In this document: positions 43,471-53,351 of the stretch, piece by piece | How the letters are laid out: every line of letters starts with the position of its first letter | Position numbering within the stretch: position 1 is the stretch's first letter | From: JACCTU01 sp963700495 | GTDB taxonomy: Bacteria; Actinomycetota; Thermoleophilia; Gaiellales; Gaiellaceae | NCBI GenBank assembly: GCA_963700495.1 | Contig: CAVOXT010000001.1 | Span: forward strand, 1,054,001 to 1,118,000 | Direction of reading: 5' to 3' | Length of the DNA: 64,000 bases | Notes under the pieces: model-generated | What the model was told of the DNA's origin: nothing | Seen by the model: the letters and a program-made list of their open reading frames with translations, nothing else | Database searches by the model: none | Program-made: the position numbers and the translations under genes

Positions 43471-43494
43471 GTTTGTGGCTCTGAGCCACAAGCT
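43470..43494. repeat. 25-base palindromic element, copy 2 (at the stop codon)
   Basis: Arms AGTTTGTGGCTC and GAGCCACAAGCT around a centre T. It differs from copy 1 only at the centre base and at one arm base, which leaves a G-T pair. It begins at the last base of the synthase stop codon. It may act as a terminator-like hairpin, though no T-run follows. Confidence 0.9.
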
Positions 43495-43523
43495 CCGTCC
43501 GGCCCGTCGCTCACGATCAGGTC

Positions 43524-43733
43524 ATGATCGCAATCGACCAGGCGCTCCTGCTCGAGCTCGACTCGCACCCGCGTGCAACGCCCGAAGAGCTCCAGTTCGC
43601 CCTGCACGGCGAGGCACCACTCCCCGCGATCTCGCGCTGGCTCCGGGCCCACGAAGGCTGGCTCGTCGTGCGTGATGCGGCAGGCTGGCGGCTCTCTGCC
43701 CAGGGCGAGAGCTTCCTCGCCGCCCTGGACTAG
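43524..43733 (+). CDS. Small protein, possibly winged-helix
   Basis: 69 residues starting MIAIDQALLLELDSHP. The pattern (helix, ATPEELQFAL helix, PLPAISRWLRAH helix, then WLVVRDAAGWRLSAQGESFL) looks like a small winged-helix DNA-binding fold, but no family is recognised. It stands alone between the synthase and tlyA, 30 bases after the second palindrome. The ribosome binding site is weak. Confidence 0.55.
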   Translation: MIAIDQALLLELDSHPRATPEELQFALHGEAPLPAISRWLRAHEGWLVVRDAAGWRLSAQGESFLAALD

Positions 43734-43773
43734 GCCCCCAGAGCCGGCCCGCGCCGCCACTACGCTTCTCCGC

Positions 43774-44538
43774 GTGAAGAAGCGACTCGACGTCCTGCTC
43801 GTCGAGCGTGGCCTGGCCGAGTCGCGCTCCCAGGCCCAGGCGCTCGTGATGGCCGGGCTCGTCCCCGGCTTCGACAAGCCCGGCACGCAGGTCGAGGAAA
43901 ACGCTGAGCTGAGCCTCGACCGCCCGGCGCGCTTCGTCTCGCGTGGGGGCGAGAAGCTTGCGAACGCGCTCGACGCGCTGCGCCTCGACGTCGGCGGTCG
44001 AGACTGTCTCGACGTCGGGGCGTCGACGGGTGGGTTCACGGACGTCCTCCTCCAGCGCGGCGCGGCGCGCGTGATCGCGCTCGACGTGGGCTACGGCCAG
44101 CTGCACCCGAGGCTGCGCGACGACCCGCGCGTGACGGTGCTCGAACGAACGAACGTGCGGGAGCTCCGGGAGCTGCCCTACGCGCCGGACTTCGTCGTCT
44201 GCGACGTCTCGTTCATCTCCGTCCGCACCGCGCTCCCCTCGGCGCTCGCGTTCACGCGGCCCGGCTGGGAGGCCCTCGTGCTCGTCAAGCCGCAGTTCGA
44301 GGCGGGCCGCGGCGACGTGGGCAAGGGCGGTGTCGTCCGCGACTCCGAGACGCACCGGCGCGTTCTGCTCGAGGTCGCCGATGCCGCCCTGGCCTGGGGA
44401 GCCGAGACGCTCGCGGTCGTAGACTCAGGCCTGCCCGGACCGAAGGGAAATCGTGAGTTCTTCCTCCACCTCGCGCAGCGCGAGCGCCCCGAGCGCCCTC
44501 CCGCGCTCGAACGCTGGATCGACGATGCAACCGGTTGA
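43774..44538 (+). CDS. tlyA: TlyA-type 16S/23S rRNA 2'-O-methyltransferase
   Basis: 254 residues from GTG 43774 (TACGCT 7 bases upstream). An S4 RNA-binding domain (KKRLDVLLVERGLAESRSQAQALVMAGLV) is followed by an FtsJ-like methyltransferase (RDCLDVGASTGGFTDVLLQRGA; FVVCDVSFIS; LVLVKPQFEAG). In mycobacteria TlyA methylates both ribosomal subunits and its loss gives capreomycin resistance. It overlaps nadK by 14 bases. Confidence 0.93.
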   Translation: MKKRLDVLLVERGLAESRSQAQALVMAGLVPGFDKPGTQVEENAELSLDRPARFVSRGGEKLANALDALRLDVGGRDCLDVGASTGGFTDVLLQRGAARVIALDVGYGQLHPRLRDDPRVTVLERTNVRELRELPYAPDFVVCDVSFISVRTALPSALAFTRPGWEALVLVKPQFEAGRGDVGKGGVVRDSETHRRVLLEVADAALAWGAETLAVVDSGLPGPKGNREFFLHLAQRERPERPPALERWIDDATG

Positions 44539-45307
44539 GCGTGCTGCGGTCGTCACGCACGGCAAGCCCGAGAGGATCGGGGACGCCCTCCGGCGGTTCG
44601 AGACCGCCGCCCGCGCGGCCGGCGTCGAGCCGGTCGACGACGGCGACGCCGACCTGATCGTGGTGCTCGGGGGAGACGGCACGATGCTGCGCGCGCTCAA
44701 GCACAGCCTCGATACGGGCGTGCCGGTGCTCGGTGTGAATTTCGGCCGAGTCGGCTTCCTGACAGCACTCGACGCGGCCGAGCTCGAGTCGGGTCTGGCC
44801 CGCGTGTTCGCGGGCGAGTACGTCGTGGTCGAGCTGCCGACGCTCGAGGTGGAAGTCGGCGGCGAGCGCCACACGGTCGTCAACGACTGCGTCGCGACGA
44901 GCTCGATGCTCGGCCGGATGGTGACCGTCGGCTGGTCGGTCGGGGGCGAGGACCTCGGCACGCTCTCGTGCGACGGCGTGATCGCGTCGACTCCGTCCGG
45001 CTCGACGGCGTACAACCTCTCGAACGGCGGCCCGGTGCTCGTCTGGGGCCTCGACGCGATGGTCGTCACGTTCATCGCGCCGCACTCGCTGCACGCGCGG
45101 CCGCTCGTCGTCCCTCGCTCCTCGGATCTCGTCGTCGAGAACAAGACGGCGGACGTGGCGCTCGCCGTGCTGGCGGACGGCCACGCCGTCGGCGAGCTCG
45201 GCGACGGTGGGAACGTGACTGTGCGGCTGGGCGCGCGCCACATGCGGCTCGCGACGTTGCCCGAGTCGACCTTCTTCACCCGCTACCGCGACAACTTTGC
45301 TTCGTAG
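44525..45307 (+). CDS. nadK: NAD kinase
   Basis: 260 residues from the ATG at 44525. The diacylglycerol-kinase-like fold is marked by VVLGGDGTMLRALKH, GVNFGRVGFLTAL, VVNDCVAT, and the Gly/Ser loop DGVIASTPSGSTAYNLSNGGP. Phosphorylates NAD to NADP. The tlyA-nadK-recN order is the same as in Mycobacterium tuberculosis. It overlaps recN by 11 bases. Confidence 0.95.
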   Translation: MQPVERAAVVTHGKPERIGDALRRFETAARAAGVEPVDDGDADLIVVLGGDGTMLRALKHSLDTGVPVLGVNFGRVGFLTALDAAELESGLARVFAGEYVVVELPTLEVEVGGERHTVVNDCVATSSMLGRMVTVGWSVGGEDLGTLSCDGVIASTPSGSTAYNLSNGGPVLVWGLDAMVVTFIAPHSLHARPLVVPRSSDLVVENKTADVALAVLADGHAVGELGDGGNVTVRLGARHMRLATLPESTFFTRYRDNFAS

Positions 45308-46931
45308 GCTCCGGATCGAGAACCTCGTCCTGATCCGCGAGGCCGAGCTCGACCTCGCCGGCGGGCTCAACGCGATCACGGGCGAGACCGGCGCCGGCAA
45401 GACGATCCTGAGCCAGGCGATCGGCCTGCTGCTCGGCGCGAAGGGCGATGCGGCCGCGGTCGGCCCGGACGCCGATGAGGCCTACGTCGAGGCGGAGCTC
45501 GACCTGCCCGAGGGGCTGCTCGACGAGTTCGAGGCGCTCGCCGAGCTGCGGCCGGAAGGTGAGGACGGCGTCGTGCTCGCCCGGCGGATCTTCGGCGACG
45601 GGCGCACGCGGGCATACGCGTGGGGCCGGAGTGTCGCGCGCGAGGACGTCGCCGCGCTCGCGGAGCGGCTGATCGCGATGTCGGGCCAGTTCGAGCAGCG
45701 TCGCCTGGCGCGCGCGGGCTACCAGCTCGACGTGCTCGACGCGTTCGCCGGCGACGACCAGTCGCGCCGCCGCGGGGAGCTGCGACGAGCGTGGCGCGAG
45801 CTCCAGACCGCGCGGCGCCGCCACGAGGAGCTGACCGCGAACGCCGCCGAGGCCGAGGCTCGCGTGGCGGAGCTTCGCGCGCTCGTCACGGACACCGAGG
45901 GGCTCGAGCCGGACGCCGAGGACGCCCTGCGGACCGAGCGCGAGCGCCTGCGCCACGTGACCGAGCTCGCCGAAGGCGTCGGCGCCGCCGTCGAGGCGAT
46001 CGCACCCGAGGAGGGGGAGGGCGCAGGGGGCCTCGCCGGGAGGGCCGAGCGTGCGCTGGCACCGCTCGAGCCGCTCGCACCTGAGCTCGAGGCGGCCGCC
46101 CGCGACCTCCGCGACGTCGAGGTGCGCCTCCGTGAGACCGCGACCGAGCTGCGCTCGTTCCTCGCCTCGCTCGAAGCCGAGCCGGACCGGCTCGAGCGCG
46201 TCGAAGCCGAGCTCGACCGGATCGCCGAGGGGAAGCGCCGCTTCCGCTGCGCGACCTTCGACGAGCTGCTCGCGCGGGCCGCCGCGGCCCGCGCCGAGCT
46301 CGAGGCGCTTGCCGACGGGGCCGACCCGGTCGCGGCGTCGTCGGCGGCGCTGGCCGCGGCCGAGGCGAAGGTGCGTGCGCTCACCGTCGAGCTCTCGAGC
46401 ACACGGCGCGAGGCGACCGGGCCGTTCGCGGTCGCGGTGGCGAGCGAGTTGGAGAGCGTCGGCTTCGGCGAGGGCGAGTTCGTTGCCGAGCTCGGCCGGC
46501 GCGAGCCTGGTCCCACGGGCGGCGACGAGGTCCGCTTCCTGATCCGCGCGAACCAGGGTCTGCCGTTCGCCCCCGTCGCGGAGACCGCCTCCGGGGGCGA
46601 GCTCTCGCGCATCGCGCTCGCGATCGCGGCCGTGGGCGGCGGCGAGACGATGGTCTTCGACGAGATCGACGCAGGCATCGGCGGACACACTGCGCACGCG
46701 GTCGGCGAGACGTTGCGCCGCCTCGCGGAGCGCGCACAGGTGCTCACGATCACGCACCTGCCGCAGATCGCGACGCTCGCGGACCGGCACTTCCGCGTCG
46801 AGAAGATCCCCGGCGACCCGACGCACACGCGCATCGAGCGGCTCGAGGAGGGCGAGCGCCGCGCGGAGCTGCAGCGCATGCTCGGCGGCGAGGAGTTCCT
46901 TGCGGTTCTCGCCGACGGCGAGAACCGCTAA
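45297..46931 (+). CDS. recN: DNA repair protein RecN
   Basis: 544 residues from TTG 45297. SMC-like ATPase for double-strand break repair: Walker A ITGETGAGKTI near residue 35, two Arg/Glu-rich coiled-coil arms (about 155-375), the signature TASGGELSRIALAI, and Walker B MVFDEIDAGIGG. Its last codon overlaps the steA start by one base. Confidence 0.95.
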   Translation: MLRRLRIENLVLIREAELDLAGGLNAITGETGAGKTILSQAIGLLLGAKGDAAAVGPDADEAYVEAELDLPEGLLDEFEALAELRPEGEDGVVLARRIFGDGRTRAYAWGRSVAREDVAALAERLIAMSGQFEQRRLARAGYQLDVLDAFAGDDQSRRRGELRRAWRELQTARRRHEELTANAAEAEARVAELRALVTDTEGLEPDAEDALRTERERLRHVTELAEGVGAAVEAIAPEEGEGAGGLAGRAERALAPLEPLAPELEAAARDLRDVEVRLRETATELRSFLASLEAEPDRLERVEAELDRIAEGKRRFRCATFDELLARAAAARAELEALADGADPVAASSAALAAAEAKVRALTVELSSTRREATGPFAVAVASELESVGFGEGEFVAELGRREPGPTGGDEVRFLIRANQGLPFAPVAETASGGELSRIALAIAAVGGGETMVFDEIDAGIGGHTAHAVGETLRRLAERAQVLTITHLPQIATLADRHFRVEKIPGDPTHTRIERLEEGERRAELQRMLGGEEFLAVLADGENR

Positions 46932-48064
46932 TGGCAGTGAACCCCATCGACTTCACCGGTACCGCAAAGCTCGACCGCAAGACGAAGGAGCTCGTGCGGC
47001 GGCTCGACGCGCGCGACGTCGCGATCATCGACCACCGCGACCTGGACCGGGTCTCGGCCGAAGAGCTGGTGGCGAGCGGGGTGCGGGTCGTCGTGAACTG
47101 CAACGAGTCGCAGACGGGCCGGTTCCCCAATCCGGGACCGCTCGCGCTCGTCCGCGGCGGTGTCAAGCTCGTCGACGTTCCCGGCGCCGATCTGTTCGAG
47201 CAGGTCTCCGACGGCGACAGGCTGACCGTTCGCGGCGGCAGCGTCTTTCGGAACGGCACCTGTCTCGCGTCCGGCCGGGTGCTCGACGCCGGCGACCTCG
47301 ACCGCGCGCTCACCGCGCAGCGAGGACGCGTGACGGAGGCACTGGAGGCGTTCGCCGAGAACACGATGCGCTACCTCCGCGACGAGGGCCGGCTGCTCTC
47401 GGAGGGCGTCGACTTTCCGACGCTTCGCACGCGTTTCCGCGACCGCCACGCGCTCGTCGTCGCGCGCGGCCCCGGGATGAAGCGCGACCTGCGCATGGTC
47501 CGCCCGTACGTGCGCGACTTCAAGCCGGTGCTGATCGCGGTCGACGGCGGCGCGGACGCGCTCATCGAGGAGGGACTGAAGCCCGACGTGATCGTCGGCG
47601 ACATGGACTCGGTCTCCGACCGCGCTCTCGCGAGCGGCGCGGAGATCCTCGTTCACGCGTACCGCGACGGCGCCGCGCCCGGCTCGGCGCGCTGCGAACG
47701 GCTCGGCGTGCCGTTCCAGGTCGTCGCGATCCCCGGGATCAGCGAGGACATCGCGCTCTTGCTCGCGTACGAGAAGGGCGCGGAGCTGATCGTCGCGGTC
47801 GGGACGCACTTCAACCTGATCGAGTTCCTCGAGCGCGACCGCGCCGGGATGTCGTCGACGTTCGTCACCCGGCTGAAGGTGGGCGAGATCCTCGTCGACG
47901 CGAAAGGCCTGTCGCGGCTGACGTCACGCCGCGTCGGGCTGTGGCCGTTCGTGCTGTTCGCCGTCGCCGGCCTGACTGCGATCGTCGTCGCGATTCTCGT
48001 CTCACCCGCGCTGCGGCACGTGATCGAGCTGATCGCGATCCGGCTCCGCGACCTGGTCTCGTAG
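46931..48064 (+). CDS. steA: SteA-like protein with thiamin-pyrophosphokinase-like domain
   Basis: 377 residues. The N-terminal part (1-150) is unique to the family (DRKTKELVRRLDARDVAIIDHRDLDRVSAEEL). The middle (about 170-310) resembles the thiamin pyrophosphokinase catalytic fold (LIAVDGGADALIEEGLKPDVIVGDMDSVSD). One or two membrane helices lie near the C-terminus (about 338-368). In corynebacteria SteA works with SteB in cytokinesis and wall integrity. The partner-like gene is at 48492, after one inserted gene. Confidence 0.85.
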   Translation: MAVNPIDFTGTAKLDRKTKELVRRLDARDVAIIDHRDLDRVSAEELVASGVRVVVNCNESQTGRFPNPGPLALVRGGVKLVDVPGADLFEQVSDGDRLTVRGGSVFRNGTCLASGRVLDAGDLDRALTAQRGRVTEALEAFAENTMRYLRDEGRLLSEGVDFPTLRTRFRDRHALVVARGPGMKRDLRMVRPYVRDFKPVLIAVDGGADALIEEGLKPDVIVGDMDSVSDRALASGAEILVHAYRDGAAPGSARCERLGVPFQVVAIPGISEDIALLLAYEKGAELIVAVGTHFNLIEFLERDRAGMSSTFVTRLKVGEILVDAKGLSRLTSRRVGLWPFVLFAVAGLTAIVVAILVSPALRHVIELIAIRLRDLVS

Positions 48065-48480
48065 TGCGGACCGTCCGGGCTTCCCGCGAGCTGCTCGCGC
48101 CGCTTGCCGACGTGTGGGCGTTCGTCGCGGAGCCGTACAACCTGCCGAACTGGTGGCCGCGCATGGGCGGCGTCCAGCCGGACCGCCGTGGCCTTGCGCC
48201 CGGCGCGCGCTGGCAGGTGCTGGGGGAGTACCGTCCCACGCTCCTCCGCCGTCCCGAGGCGGTCGGCCAGCTGATCGTGCTCGCCGTCGAGCCGGAGCGG
48301 CGGATCGAGTTCCAGCTCACCGGTGACCGGCTCGAGGTCGAGCTCATGCTCGAGCCGGCAGGAACGGAACGAACGCGTGCCGAGCTGCGGGTCGAAGGAC
48401 CATGGCTCGTCGGTCTGTCGCGCTCGCTCCCGAGGCACGCCCTCCACCGGCTGTACGGGCTCTGCCAGACGGGCGCCTAG
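48064..48480 (+). CDS. SRPBCC-fold (polyketide cyclase-like) protein
   Basis: 138 residues from GTG, overlapping the steA stop by one base. START-like pattern: VRASRELLAPLADVWAFVAEPYNLPNWWPRM, then APGARWQVLGEY and a long C-terminal helix (LVGLSRSLPRHALHRLYGLCQ). These folds bind hydrophobic ligands. It separates steA and mctB here, whereas those genes are adjacent in mycobacteria. Its stop codon TAG is the first half of the TAGACT box before mctB. Confidence 0.75.
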   Translation: MRTVRASRELLAPLADVWAFVAEPYNLPNWWPRMGGVQPDRRGLAPGARWQVLGEYRPTLLRRPEAVGQLIVLAVEPERRIEFQLTGDRLEVELMLEPAGTERTRAELRVEGPWLVGLSRSLPRHALHRLYGLCQTGA

Positions 48481-48491
48481 ACTCAAACCCC

Positions 48492-49343
48492 GTGTTCGAC
48501 CTCCGCTATCACGTCGCCTCCCTCGCGGCGGTCTTCATCGCGCTCGTGCTCGGGATCCTCGTCGGTGTCGGGATCTCGGGCCGCGGGCTGATCAAGGAGA
48601 GTGAGCGTGCCGTCCTGCAGGACGAGATCGACCGGCTCAAGGAGGCTGCCGCCAGTCGCGGAGGCCAGCAGGCGGCGCTGGAGGAGTACGAGCGGGGGAC
48701 CTACTCGGCCGTGATGGAGCACCGCCTCGCTGACAAGCGGATCGGCGTCGTGTACGTCGGCTCGGCCGAGGGTGACGTCGCCGCGGGGATTCAGGAGACG
48801 CTCGAGCGCGCCGGCGCCCCGACCGCACCGGTTCGCGCCCTGAAGGTGCCGATCGCGACCGGCGATCTTCTCCGCATGGCCGCCGAGGTGCCCGACGCTC
48901 CGAAGACGGTCGAAGACCTCGGCCGCGCGCTCGCGGCGGAGCTCGTCGGCGAGGGCGACACACCGCTCTGGGACGCCGTCGGCCCGTCGCTCGTCGAGGA
49001 GCGGGAGGGCGGTGGGTTCGCTGCGCTCGACGGGGTGGTGGTCGCGCGCACCGAGGCTCCGCAGCGTGGGCAGACGGCGCGCTTCCTCGACGGCTTCTAC
49101 TCCGGGCTCGCAGCCGCCGGAGTCCCTGTCGTCGGCGTCGAGACCGTCAACGACCAGCCTTCGGCCGTGCAGGTCTATCGCCGCCACGGCTTTTCCACCG
49201 TCGACAACCTCGACATGGAAGCCGGGCGAGTCGCGCTCGCCGTGCTCCTGCAGGGCAGGCAGAGCCCCGGGTCCTACGGCGTCAAGGACGGCGCCGATGC
49301 GGTGCTGCCGACCGTCGAGCCCGTCGCCCCGGCCCAGGGGTGA
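48492..49343 (+). CDS. MctB/SteB-like envelope protein
   Basis: 283 residues from GTG 48492; the upstream in-frame ATG lies within the preceding gene. It begins FDLRYHVASLAAVFIALVLGILVGVG, the hallmark of the MctB (copper transport protein B) family, with one membrane helix and a coiled coil (EIDRLKEAAASRGGQQAALEEYE). An alpha/beta domain follows, with VVGVETVNDQPSAVQVYRRHG and VDNLDMEAGRVALAVLL. Mycobacterial MctB is needed for low internal copper; corynebacterial SteB pairs with SteA. Confidence 0.82.
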   Translation: MFDLRYHVASLAAVFIALVLGILVGVGISGRGLIKESERAVLQDEIDRLKEAAASRGGQQAALEEYERGTYSAVMEHRLADKRIGVVYVGSAEGDVAAGIQETLERAGAPTAPVRALKVPIATGDLLRMAAEVPDAPKTVEDLGRALAAELVGEGDTPLWDAVGPSLVEEREGGGFAALDGVVVARTEAPQRGQTARFLDGFYSGLAAAGVPVVGVETVNDQPSAVQVYRRHGFSTVDNLDMEAGRVALAVLLQGRQSPGSYGVKDGADAVLPTVEPVAPAQG

Positions 49344-50556
49344 GGGAGCCGCTCACGATCCTCGTCGCCGCCCGCGACGAGGAGGCGATGATCGCGGAGA
49401 CGGTGCGGGCGCTGCTCGCGCATTTCCCCATGGCGGAGGTGCTCGTCGCCGACGACGGCTCCCGCGACCGAACCGCCGAGCTCGCCGAGGGCGCGGGCGC
49501 GACGGTGCTGCGCCTGCGCCGACGGGGCAAGGGACAGGCGCTCTCGGCGGCCGAACGGGCCGCGCCGCCGGGGCGGCTGCTCCTGTGCGACGCCGACCTT
49601 CGCGGGGACCTGCGGCCGCTCCTCGCGGCGAAACGCGGACCTCACCGTGGCGATCTTTCGCGAGCGCGTCGGCGGCGGCCTCGGGGTCGCGAAGGGCGCC
49701 GCCCAGCGGCTGATCCGGTTTCTCTCGGGGTTCGAGGCGATCGAGCCGCTCTCCGGGCAGCGCGTGCTCTCCTCGCGCGCCCGCCGTGCCGTGTTCCCGC
49801 TCGCGCCGGGGTTCGGTTGCGAGACACGGATGACGATCGACGCCGCGCGGGCGGGGCTCGCCGTCCAGGAGGTCGAGCTCGACGTGACTCACCGTGCGAC
49901 CGGCCGCGACGCGCTCGGCTTTCTTCACCGGGGCCGCCAGCTGCTCGACCTCCTGCTCGGCTGCGGACCGCTCGGGATCAACTTCCGCGGGGCGCGCGTC
50001 CCCCTCGTCGGCTGGATCGTTCGCGCTGCGCCGGACCACGCCTGTGGCGGCCGTCGCTGCGATCGGCCTCGCGGACGATCTCTGGAGCGGACCCGAGCGA
50101 GGGTTCCGCGAGCACCTGCGCGCCGGCCGGACGACCGGCGTCCTGAAGCTCGTCGGGATCCCGCTCGTCGGGCTGCTCGCGACGCGGAAGCTCTCCGGCG
50201 CGCTGCTCGTCGGACTCTCCGCGAACGTGCTCAACCAGCTCGACACGCGCCCGGGGAGCGCGCTGAAGGCGTATCTCGCTCGCCGCGATCCCGCTCCGAG
50301 CTCCGCTTCGGATCGCCGTCCTGATCCTTCCCTACGATCTCCGCGAGATGGGGATGCTCGGGGACGCGGGGTCGAACGCGCTTGGGTGCGCTGCTAGGCT
50401 TGAGTTCCGTGAGTCGCCTCACGGGAGCGAGGCAGGTGGGTTGCGATCGGCGCCCTGGCCGGCCTCACCATCCTCGGCGAGCGGCAATCGCTCGGCACGC
50501 TGATCGAGAACACGCCCGGCCTGCGCGAGCTCGACGCGCTCGGAAGGGACTCGTAA
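49340..50556 (+). CDS. GT2 glycosyltransferase fused to an MraY/WecA-like phosphotransferase segment (five frameshifts)
   Basis: GTG 49340 overlaps the mctB stop. The reading phase moves by +1 five times (about 49632, 50030-50041, 50285-50308, 50387 and 50438). Removing one base at each site gives one open frame of 403 residues with no internal stop. Residues 1-215 are a GT2 domain (LTILVAARDEEAMIAETVRAL; VLVADDGSRDRTAELAE; LLCDADL). The rest resembles the C-terminal half of polyprenyl-phosphate GlcNAc-1-P transferases (IGLADDLWSGPERGFREHL; REMGMLGDAGSNALGALLGL), with membrane helices. Two adjoining genes rather than one fusion remain possible. Confidence 0.6.
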
Positions 50557-50557
50557 C

Positions 50558-52206
50558 GTGAGCGGCCGCCCGACGAAGTACGTCTTCGTCACGGGCGGCG
50601 TCGTCTCCGGCACTCGGCAAGGGCATCGTCGCCGCGTCGCTCGGCCGCCTGCTGAAGGCGCGCGGTCTCACCGTCCAGGCGCAGAAGTTCGACCCGTACC
50701 TGAACGTCGACCCGGGCACGATGTCGCCGTTCCAGCACGGCGAGGTCTTCGTGACCGAGGACGGTGCCGAGACCGACCTCGACATCGGCCACTACGAGCG
50801 CTTCGTCGACGAGAACCTCTCGCGCAACTCGTCGCACACCGCCGGCGGGGTCTGGGACACCGTCCTGCGCAAGGAGCGCAAGGGCGAGTTCCTCGGCGCG
50901 ACCGTGCAGGTGATCCCGCACATCACGAACGAGATCAAGGCGCGCATCAGGCGGATCACCGAGACCGAGCCGGTCGACGTCGTGATCTCCGAGATCGGCG
51001 GAACGGTCGGCGACATCGAGTCGCTCCCGTTCCTCGAGGCGATCCGCCAGTTCCGCCGTGAGGCCGGACCCGAGAACGTCTGCTACGTGCACGTCACGCT
51101 CGTTCCGTTCATCGAGGCGGCGGGCGAGCTGAAGACGAAGCCGACGCAGCACTCCGTCAACGAGCTGCGGCGCATCGGTATCCATCCCGACGTGATCGTG
51201 TGCCGCTCGCGCGAGGCGGTGTCCGAGGACATCCGCGACAAGATCGCGCTCTTCGCCGACGTCGACACGCGAGCGGTGATCGCGAGCCCCGACGTGCCCG
51301 ACGTCTACCTCATACCGCAGGTGCTGCAGCGCGAGGGCCTCGACGAGCTCGTCTGCGAGCAGCTCGGGCTCGACACGCCGCGCCGCCGACCTCGGGGAGT
51401 GGCTGGAGCTCGAGGACCGGATCGCAGCGCAGGAAGGGACGGTCACGATCGCGCTCGTCGGAAAGTACGTGAAGCTCCACGACGCGTACCTGTCGGTGCA
51501 CGAGGCGCTCAAGCACGCCGGCGTGCACCACGGCGTGCGGGTGAACGTGCGCTGGGTCGACGCCGAGCACATGTCGTACGAGGAAGCGGTCGCCTCGCTC
51601 GACGAGGTCGACGGCGTGCTCGTTCCGGGCGGCTTCGGGTCGCGCGGGTGGGAGGGCAAGATCCTCGCCTGCCGCGTCGCGCGCGAGCGCGGGATCCCGT
51701 ACCTCGGCATCTGCCTCGGCATGCACGTCGCCGTCAGCGAGTTCGCCCGGCACGTGCTCGGGCTCGACGGCGCCAACTCGACGGAGATGGACCCGGAGAC
51801 GCCGCATCCCGGTGATCGACCTGCTTCCCGGAGCAGAAGGAGGTCGAGGACCTCGGCGGCACGATGCGGCTCGGCGCGCAGGCGGTCGAGCTCGTCGAGG
51901 GCACGCGGGCGCGCGAGGCGTACGGCGAACCGGTCGTCCACGAGCGTCACCGGCACCGTTACGAGGTGAACAACCACTACCGGCCCGCGGCTCGTCGAGG
52001 CGGGGCTCGTCGTCTCGGGGACGTTCCAGGAGGGGCGTCTCGTCGAGATCGTCGAGATCCCGGACCACCCGTGGTTCGTCGCGAGCCAGTTCCATCCGGA
52101 GTTCAAGTCGCGGCCCACGCGCCCGGCGCCGCTCTTCCGCGAGTTCGTGGGGGCGGCGCGGGCACGCTCGCGCGAGCGGCTCGGGCTCGGCGTCTCGGTC
52201 GCGTAG
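50558..52206 (+). CDS. pyrG: CTP synthase (five frameshifts)
   Basis: GTG 50558, start KYVFVTGGVVSG. Extra bases at about 50612, 51384, 51811, 51830 and 51989 break the frame; removing five bases gives 547 residues, the normal PyrG length, so I read them as consensus errors. The synthetase domain includes FDPYLNVDPGTMSPFQHGEVFVTEDG and EIGGTVGDIESLPFLEA. The glutaminase domain includes GGFGSRGWEGK and the nucleophile Cys in YLGICLGMH, with the closing HPWFVASQFHPEFKSRP. Makes CTP from UTP and glutamine. Confidence 0.92.
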
Positions 52207-52219
52207 CCTCCACCTCGCG

Positions 52220-53351
52220 GTGGAGCAGATCCCCCTCGCCTCTCGCGCGTTGAGCCTGTTTCTCGAGCTGGCCGAGATCCCAGTCGCCGCCCGGCGAGGA
52301 GCGCGCGGTCGCCGACCGGACGATTCGCGAGCTACGGGCGATCGGCCTCGACGTCGACGAGGACTCGACGGGTCCGACGATGGGCTCCGAGATCGGCAAC
52401 CTCTACTGCGCGCTGCCGGCGACGAACGGGGGCGGAGGGACGCCGCTCTTCTTCTGCGCGCACCTCGACACGGTGCCGCCCGACGGGCCGATCGAGCCGG
52501 TCGTCGAGGACGGCGTCGTCCGCAACGCGGCGAGGACGATCCTCGGCGCCGACAACAAGGCGGCCGTCGTGGCGATGGTCGAAGCCGTCCGCCGGCTCGT
52601 CGAGGACGGTCGCCCGCACGCGGGTGTCGAGCTCGTCCTGACCTCGAAGGAGGAGGTCGGGCTCGTCGGCGCCAAGGCGTTCGACGAGTCGCGGCTGCGC
52701 TCCCGCGTCGGTTACGTCTACGACATGGCAGCGCCGATCGGGACGGTGATCATGGCCGCGCCGTCGGCAGCCAAGCTCGACATCCGCTTCCACGGCCGCG
52801 CGGCGCACTCGGGGATGTACCCCGAGGAGGGGCGGTCGGCAATCGCGGCCGCCGCGCGCGCGATCGCCGACTTCCGGCTCGGGCGGCTCGACGACGAGAC
52901 GACGACGAACGTCGGCACGATCGAGGGGGGCAGTGCGCGCAACATCGTCCCCGAGTGGTGCTTCTTCCGCGCGGAGGCGCGCTCGATCGACGAACGCAAG
53001 CTCGCCGACGTCGTCGAGGAGATGCTGGAGGTCGCGACGTTCGCCGCCAGCCTCGCCGAGTGCGACGTCGAGACCGAGGTGAACCAGGACTACAACGGCT
53101 ACCGCTTCAAGCGCGACGACGAGGTCGTCCGGCTCGCGCTCGCAGCCTTCGAGCAGACGGGCCACGAGCCTCGCTTCGGCACGACGGGCGGAGCGGCCGA
53201 CGCGAACGTGTTCAACGAGCGCGGCCTCCAATGTCTCAATCTCGCGAACGGCATGACGGACATCCACACGCCCGACGAGCACATCGCGGTCGCCGACCTC
53301 GACGCGATGGTCGACGTGACGCTCAGCCTGATCGATGCCGCTCGGGCTTAA
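52220..53351 (+). CDS. M20-family metallopeptidase (PepT-like; one frameshift)
   Basis: GTG 52220 (EQIPLASRALSLFLELAEIP); one extra base near 52283 shifts the frame before SPPGEERAVADRTIREL. Repaired length is 376 residues. Zinc motifs: FFCAHLDTVPPDG, LGADNKAAVVAM, and the catalytic Glu in TSKEEVGLVGAKAF. The dimerisation domain has AAHSGMYPEEGRSAI. Similar to tripeptidase PepT-like enzymes. It overlaps the DUF3866 gene by 17 bases. Confidence 0.88.

Noticed and set aside
50612..51989. Programmed frameshifting in pyrG
   Set aside because: Five separate shifts, all +1, with no slippery heptamer or shared stimulatory structure; housekeeping gene; nearby genes show the same pattern. Sequencing error is simpler.
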